Part shown: positions 62,770 through 64,000 of the stretch, in pieces | Layout of the letters: the number at the start of each line of letters is the position of its first letter | Position numbering within the stretch: position 1 is the stretch's first letter | Source: an uncultured Actinomycetes bacterium | GTDB lineage: Bacteria > Actinomycetota > Coriobacteriia > Coriobacteriales > Atopobiaceae | Length of the DNA stretch: 64,000 nt | Direction: 5' to 3' | Assembly: GCA_900314645.1 (NCBI GenBank) | Contig: OMWB01000011.1 | Coordinates: 26,944 to 90,943 of the forward strand | Notes under the pieces: generated by a model | Seen by the model: the letters and a program-made list of their open reading frames with translations, nothing else | Databases searched by the model: none | Told to the model about the DNA's origin: nothing | Program-made: the position numbers and the translations under genes

Positions 62770-64000
62770 GGGGGACTGCGGACAAAAACTTGGACCGTCT
62801 TGGGGTCCGGTTGGGAGGTCCGCATGTACGATAGGCTCACGATAGAGGTGGCGCTCGGCACCCTCGCCTCCGGGGGGACGGTGAGGCAGGCCGCGAGGGC
62901 CGCAGGGGTGGGCAGGTCCACGGTGAACGACTGGGCGCACGGCCGCCTGCCCTCGGGGACGGGAGGGGCGTTGGACGCTGCGGAGAGGGCGGCCTACGAG
63001 GCCGCGATGACCGAGAACATGCTGCTCAGTGCGGTGTTGGACGACCTAAAAGCGGCAGGCTCGCACCCCCTTTCGATCTCGAACAGGAGAAAGTGCGAGC
63101 TGGGCGAGAGATTGCGCGAGGCGACAGGCCTGCCCCTGCGCGAGGTCACCGCTTTCTTGAGGATATCGAGGAGCTCCTATGAGTACCACAGGGCCCGCCT
63201 CGGCGCCGACAAGTACGCCGGGCTGAGGGCCGAGGTCAGGGCGCTGTTCGCCGAGATGGGCGGCGGCCGCGGCTACCGCCCCGTGTGGGCCGAGCTGAGG
63301 AGGCGCGGCACGCGCGTCTCCGAGAAGGTCGTGAGGCGCATCATGCGCGAGGAGGGCCTCTCGGCCTCCAGGCGCAGGCGACGGCGCTGGAGCTCCTACG
63401 CGGGCGAGGCCTCCCCGGCCCCGCCGAACCTGCCGCTGCGCGCCGACGGCACGCACGACTTCTCCGCCGCCGCGCCGAACGAGCTGTGGGTCACCGACAT
63501 CACCGAGTTCCGCCTCCCCTCCGGCGAGAGGGCCTACCTCAGCCCCGTCGTCGACTGCTTCGACGGGCGCCCCGTCGCCTGGTCGTGCGGCCCCAGGCCC
63601 ACGGCGGCCCTCGCGGACTCGAGCCTGGAGGCCGCGTGCGCCACGCTCGCGCCCGGCGAGCGGCCGGCCGTCCACTCCGACCGCGGGGGGCACTACCGCT
63701 GGCCCGGCTGGGCCGCGATCTGCGAGGCCCACGGGCTCGCGCGGTCGATGTCGCGCAAGGGCTGCAGCCCAGACAACGCGCGCATGGAGGGCTTCTTCGG
63801 CACGCTCAAGTGCGAGTTCTTCCACCCGAGGGACTGGTCGGGCGTGGGGCTCGAGGAGTTCCTCTCCGAGCTCGACGCCTGGATGCGGTGGTTCAGGGAG
63901 GGGCGCGCCTCCCAGGCGCTCGGCTGGCTCACGCCCGACGAGCACCGCAGGCGGCTGGGCTACGCGGTGTAGCATGTACAAGAAAACGTCCGCAGTCCCC
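62770..64000 (+). mobile_element. IS3-family insertion sequence (right end at window edge)
   Basis: The terminal repeat GGGGACTGCGGAC starts at 62771. Its complement GTCCGCAGTCCCC ends at 64000, with further partial matches inside (CTTG and CAAG). The element is about 1.23 kb, GC-rich, and contains one transposase. The last base or the target duplication may lie just outside the window. Confidence 0.88.
62824..63972 (+). CDS. IS3-family transposase, single reading frame
   Basis: A 382-residue DDE transposase. The N-terminal helix-turn-helix (GTVRQAARAAGVGRSTVNDW) takes the place of OrfA. The catalytic core has WVTDITEF (first Asp), VHSDRGGHY (second Asp) and NARMEGFFGTLKCE (Glu). IS3 elements usually make OrfAB by a programmed -1 shift; here both parts are in one frame. 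Key residues are present. The ATG at 62824 lies after GGGAGG. Confidence 0.92.
   Translation: MYDRLTIEVALGTLASGGTVRQAARAAGVGRSTVNDWAHGRLPSGTGGALDAAERAAYEAAMTENMLLSAVLDDLKAAGSHPLSISNRRKCELGERLREATGLPLREVTAFLRISRSSYEYHRARLGADKYAGLRAEVRALFAEMGGGRGYRPVWAELRRRGTRVSEKVVRRIMREEGLSASRRRRRRWSSYAGEASPAPPNLPLRADGTHDFSAAAPNELWVTDITEFRLPSGERAYLSPVVDCFDGRPVAWSCGPRPTAALADSSLEAACATLAPGERPAVHSDRGGHYRWPGWAAICEAHGLARSMSRKGCSPDNARMEGFFGTLKCEFFHPRDWSGVGLEEFLSELDAWMRWFREGRASQALGWLTPDEHRRRLGYAV

Overview
This 64-kb window is high-GC bacterial chromosome, about 60% GC by eye. It most resembles class Coriobacteriia (Actinobacteria), something like Olsenella, Collinsella or a relative. The guess rests on gene content and codon use: twin-arginine-like lipoproteins, a fused TsaB-RimI-TsaD, an archaeal-type PurO beside a stand-alone AICAR formyltransferase, and several peptide and amino-acid ABC systems. 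No rRNA, tRNA or marker gene was found to fix the genus. I saw no CRISPR array, prophage or replication origin.

Layout. Positions 1-3.7 kb: uracil-DNA glycosylase, then the t6A37 tRNA-modification genes tsaE and a triple fusion tsaB-rimI-tsaD. 3.9-7.0 kb: polar amino-acid ABC transporter. 7.2-10.8 kb: an amidohydrolase and glutamine-dependent NAD synthetase. 11-13 kb: groES-groEL. 13.2-15.7 kb: a multi-cluster Fe-S protein and the GTPase YchF. 16.1-19 kb: amino-sugar operon nagB, a left-handed beta-helix transferase, glmM. 19.3-22.7 kb: divergent LytR-CpsA-Psr protein and guaA. 22.7-23.9 kb: exported dipeptidase. 23.9-28.8 kb: a tightly overlapping potassium operon (small protein, two TrkA, TrkH, a KdpD-like kinase split by a frameshift, a KdpE-like regulator), preceded by a LacI regulator. 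30-35.3 kb: small winged-helix protein, tandem DJ-1 protein, MFS transporter, a TelA-like/membrane pair, TetR regulator. 35.3-41.9 kb: IlvD/Edd dehydratase, OPT transporter, CbxX/SpoVK-type AAA ATPase, tyrosine phosphatase, and a peptide-deformylase-like protein lacking the catalytic Glu. 42.1-47.9 kb: complete oppABCDF. 48-50.1 kb: last two purine steps behind a probable ZTP riboswitch. 50.2-56.9 kb: toxin-antitoxin pair, lipoprotein, 2-hydroxyacid dehydrogenase, 6-phospho-beta-glucosidase, an HTH-aminotransferase fusion, HAD phosphatase. 56.9-58.6 kb: IS110-family element. 58.6-62.7 kb: aldo-keto reductase, LysR regulator, MFS transporter, flavin reductase. 62.8-64 kb: IS3-family element reaching the window edge.

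The most striking feature is a set of about a dozen very long, usually perfect inverted repeats, most of them starting 0-31 bp after a stop codon. Stems run from 17 to 56 bp and most lack the U-tract of an ordinary terminator. Most arms are unique to their locus yet perfectly self-complementary. Four share a core built around GGGGTAGCCCC, and two share a different core. One appears to have been split by the IS110-family element, which sits in its loop. They behave like 3'-end elements of transcription units and REP-like repeats at once. They are my main candidate for an undescribed system; the other unusual points are the gene fusions and degenerate enzymes listed under findings.
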